A stretch of DNA of 64,000 bases. It comes from DATCMA01 sp036563645. Lineage in GTDB: Bacteria; Actinomycetota; Actinomycetes; Mycobacteriales; Micromonosporaceae. Position 1 is the first letter of the stretch; each line of letters starts with the position of its first letter. The translations under genes were made by a program, and so were the position numbers. The stretch is taken from the NCBI GenBank assembly GCA_036563645.1, contig DATCMA010000014.1, positions 1 through 64,000 of the forward strand, in the 5' to 3' direction. Below the pieces are notes generated by a model, which was given only the letters and a program-made list of their open reading frames with translations, searched no databases and had not been told where the DNA came from. This document shows, piece after piece, positions 62,066 through 64,000 of the stretch.

Positions 62066-62300
62066 GAGGGCCTCCGGGGTGTCACTGGCAAAAATAATGC
62101 ATATGAATCGTAGGATTATCCGAGATGACGAAGCAAGGGGCCGCGCTACCTCGGCGGGGAACGCAAGAGCCCTGGAGAGGGCGCGGGATCAGCGAACGAA
62201 AGATCGTTCGAGGCGTGGGGAGCGCGTACCGCGCGCGCCGGTTGGGGTGAGCCGCGATGCGCGCCGGCGCCCGAGCGCGGCCGGCTGGATCAGCGTGCCG
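62066..62300 (-). promoter_or_regulatory. Upstream region of the Baeyer-Villiger operon
   Basis: This 235-base gap holds an AT-rich stretch at about 62086-62122 (minus strand CATTATTTTTGCC) that could contain the -10 of the monooxygenase operon, and a perfect dyad at 62193-62210. No gene is seen. Confidence 0.4.
62193..62210. promoter_or_regulatory. Perfect 18-bp dyad CGAACGA-N4-TCGTTCG
   Basis: Arms at 62193-62199 and 62204-62210, between the TetR gene and the monooxygenase operon. Length and symmetry suit a TetR operator; no T-run follows on either strand. Confidence 0.4.
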
Positions 62301-62885
62301 TCAGCACGAAATTCGGGCGAGGTGGCGGTCAAGGAACGCGAGCTGGCGCTCGGCGGGCCACCGGTCGGGATCGAAGACCGCCAGAGTCGCGACACCGTCG
62401 ACGACCGCGATGGTCTCGTCAGCCGTCTCCTCGGGGTCGAGGTCGGGGAGGAAGCGCCCTGATTTCTGGCCTTCCGCCAAAAGAGTGACAATGCGTCGCC
62501 GCCAGCGACGGAAGGCTTTCAACTTAATTTCGTTGAGTTCAGGATCACTCCACGACTGAACGATGAGCGTGAGAGTGACCCGCCAGTGCCGGATGCGTTC
62601 CTCGTCGAGCGGCAGCGCCTGCTCCAGGAGCCACCGAAACTCGTCTCCGTCGGCCCCGACGGCCGTCTCCTTTCGCCCTTGCAGCTGGTCGAGCGAGGTC
62701 GTCATGGCCATGACGAGCAGCGACCGCTTGTCGGGGAAGTAGTGCGTCAAGGCTCCCGTGGTCCACCCGGCTTCAGCCGCCACATCCTTGAGACGGACGT
62801 TGTCCAGCCCGACGGTGGCGATGAGCCGCGCGGCCGCTGCCGCCAGATCGGCACGACGGTCGTCGGGGTCCACGATCTTCGGCAC
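62301..62885 (-). CDS. TetR-family transcriptional regulator
   Basis: Regulator of 194 residues. The helix-turn-helix domain is DLAAAAARLIATVGLDNVRL followed by VAAEAGWTTGALTHYFPDKRSLL; the C-terminal part is a ligand domain of the TetR_C_6/BetI-like type judging by length and ELNEIKLKAFRRWRRRI. It starts with GTG. It precedes the Baeyer-Villiger operon on the same strand and is divergent from the third TRAP binding protein, so it is placed to control both, and by the shared 26-bp dyad perhaps also the carboxylase operon. Confidence 0.91.
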   Translation of the reverse strand: MPKIVDPDDRRADLAAAAARLIATVGLDNVRLKDVAAEAGWTTGALTHYFPDKRSLLVMAMTTSLDQLQGRKETAVGADGDEFRWLLEQALPLDEERIRHWRVTLTLIVQSWSDPELNEIKLKAFRRWRRRIVTLLAEGQKSGRFLPDLDPEETADETIAVVDGVATLAVFDPDRWPAERQLAFLDRHLARISC

Positions 62886-62981
62886 GAGTCGATCCTATCT
62901 GGGTGTTTCGTCTGAGGTTCTGACAGGTCAAAGGCCACGGGCGAGGGCGGGGTCCACTCCTCGCAGGAAAAACCCTTGTGA

Positions 62982-63007
62982 CCATTGTCACCGTTACAGA
63001 ACAATGG
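62982..63007. promoter_or_regulatory. Inverted repeat CCATTGT / ACAATGG at a promoter
   Basis: CCATTGT (62982-62988) and ACAATGG (63001-63007) form a second 26-bp dyad that abuts the 63006-63031 operator and covers the -35. It may be a further binding site. Confidence 0.4.
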
Positions 63008-63013
63008 TTATAT
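62985..63013 (+). promoter_or_regulatory. Promoter of the third TRAP binding protein
   Basis: TTGTCA (62985-62990) and TTATAT (63008-63013), 17 bases apart; the surrounding 62970-63045 is much more AT-rich than the genes. Confidence 0.55.
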
Positions 63014-63031
63014 ATCAGCCATGATACAACC
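63006..63031. promoter_or_regulatory. 26-bp dyad GGTTNTAT-N10-ATANAACC, copy B
   Basis: Half-sites GGTTATAT and ATACAACC (reverse complement GGTTGTAT), covering the -10 and start region, in the same relation to the promoter as copy A at 30556-30581. The two dyads match at 19 of 26 positions. Confidence 0.6.
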
Positions 63032-63065
63032 CCTGTTACATAACCGCGGGAGAAGAGGTTCGGCG

Positions 63066-64000
63066 ATGAGAGCACGGTCCACGGAGCGGACGTCACGGCT
63101 GCTGGCGGTCGCGCTGGCAGGGGCGATGGCCCTCGCGGCGTGCGCTGAGGACTCGGATGGCGCTAGCGGCGGCTCCGGTTCCGGTCAGGGGGTGCCGTTC
63201 GGCGCTACCAAGGAGCAGTACCTCGCCGCCTTCGAGAACATCTCTCCCATCGTTATCCGGACGCAGACACCCGCGCCGAAGGGCTCCCCGACCGGTGCCC
63301 GGAACGAGGACTACATCAAAGCGGTCGAGGAGTGGTCAGGCGGAAAGATCAAGTTTGAGGTCGCCTACGCCAACGCCGTCGCGCAACCCGCGGAAGCCGA
63401 TGACGCTCTGCGCGACGGGCGGCTCCACCTGACCAACACGATGCCGGTGTACGAGCCCTCCGAGTACCCGGCCGCGGTCGCCCTCAACGACGCCTCGTTC
63501 CAAGGGCGGCAGACCCCGCTCGTCGGTGTGATGGCGACGCACGCGTGGATGGTCGAGGTCGCCTTCAACACCCCCAAGATTATGGTCGCCTTCAACACCC
63601 CCAAGTTATGGAGGAGTTCGACAAGGCCGGTATGCACGTGCTCATCCCCGCGTTCATGTCCGGCCACAGCCTCATGGTCTGCTCCGACCGGCGCACCTCC
63701 CTCGCCGACTTCCGCGGCATGCAGATCTTGTCGGGCGGCCAGACGCAGAGCAAGGAGATCGAGGCGCTCGGGGCGGTGCCGATGTCGGTGCCGTACAACG
63801 AGGTCTTCGAGAGCTTGCAGCGGAAGGTCGCGAAGTGCACCGTCTCGACGCTGCTCGGTGTTGACCTCGGTGGCTACGCCGAGGTCGCGAACAAGGTGAC
63901 CTCCTCGCCTGACGTGGGGTACTCCATCACGACCGGCACCTTCGCGATCGAAAAGGAGTTCTGGGAGTCCCTGCCGCTGGTGGCGAAGCAGCTCCTGTTC
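63066..64000 (+). pseudogene. Third TRAP binding lipoprotein, frameshifted and cut off by the window
   Basis: DctP-type receptor with signal peptide LLAVALAGAMALAAC and mature segments APKGSPTGARNEDYIKAVEEWSGGKIKF and DDALRDGRLHLTNTMPVYEPSEYP, very close to the 20494 product. After VEVAFNTPKIM the sequence repeats VAFNTPK because of a 27-base tandem duplication, and the second copy lacks one base, shifting the frame. The protein continues in the new frame from 63608 (MEEFDKAGMHVLIP... FESLQRKVAKC) and is open to the window end. As it stands the gene would give a truncated protein; a sequence error cannot be excluded. Confidence 0.85.
63557..63605 (+). repeat. Tandem duplication inside the TRAP binding-protein gene
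   Basis: A 22-base segment at 63557-63578 is repeated exactly at 63584-63605, a 27-base period with ATTAT between the copies. After copy one comes ATTATGG, after copy two TTATGG, i.e. one A is missing. The 27-base insertion alone would keep the frame; the missing base breaks it. Confidence 0.9.

Overview
The window is GC-rich, gene-dense DNA, very probably from an actinomycete. GTG and some TTG starts are common, genes are tightly coupled through ATGA, GTGA or TGATG overlaps, and there are several luciferase-like (F420/flavin type) oxidoreductases, a TIGR03084-type enzyme, P450s with a [3Fe-4S] ferredoxin, and TetR and FadR-type regulators. I see no rRNA, tRNA, CRISPR array, transposase or phage gene. 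Genus cannot be called from the sequence alone.

Almost every gene belongs to one theme: uptake, oxygenation, CoA activation and beta-oxidation-like breakdown of an organic acid that seems to carry methyl branches and a ring. Layout: 1-10215 (+) is a beta-oxidation operon with SDRs, CoA ligase, alpha-methylacyl-CoA racemase, crotonases, luciferase-like enzymes and a two-subunit acyl-CoA dehydrogenase. 10255-12812 (-) is a TetR regulator followed by an old-yellow-enzyme reductase. 12868-14970 (+) is a fused double acyl-CoA dehydrogenase. 15020-16707 (-) is a ferredoxin reductase and a SnoaL-like protein. 16809-20356 (+) is an aldehyde dehydrogenase and an ADP-forming acyl-CoA synthetase. 20494-30486 (+) is one long operon: TRAP transporter, P450, ferredoxin, double CoA-transferase, and a MaoC/MaoC/Ltp2-like/DUF35 set resembling the mycobacterial steroid side-chain hydratase-aldolase. 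It ends at a strong terminator.

30607-40729 (+) holds a luciferase-like enzyme, two carboxyltransferase subunits, a stand-alone biotin carrier, biotin carboxylase, a CoA ligase with an apparent frameshift, a second P450 and the biotin transporter BioY, so carboxylase and biotin supply sit together. 40882-41964 (-) is a zinc alcohol dehydrogenase. 42070-46024 (+) is a ligase, a CitE-like lyase and a second TRAP binding protein. 46158-48935 (-) is thiolase, SDR and crotonase. 49045-57352 (+) has two acyl-CoA dehydrogenases, SDR, amidohydrolase, nitroreductase, ligase, quinone oxidoreductase and a BadI/MenB-like crotonase. 57431-62885 (-) is TetR, Baeyer-Villiger monooxygenase, CoA transferase, esterase and a FadR-type regulator. 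63066 to the end is a third TRAP binding protein, broken by a tandem duplication plus a one-base loss.

Read together (inference): TRAP binding proteins bring in a carboxylate; P450s, ferredoxin and reductase hydroxylate it; alcohol and aldehyde dehydrogenases, the Baeyer-Villiger enzyme and the esterase convert oxygenated carbons or rings to acids; ligases and CoA transferases activate them; and the dehydrogenase, hydratase, aldolase, thiolase and carboxylase sets shorten the chain. The substrate is not shown by the sequence; a branched alicyclic, terpenoid or steroid-like acid fits best. Regulatory DNA is unusually readable: a shared 26-bp dyad at two promoters, an 11-bp box shared by two divergent promoters, a perfect 24-bp palindrome before the TRAP operon, and several strong hairpin terminators.
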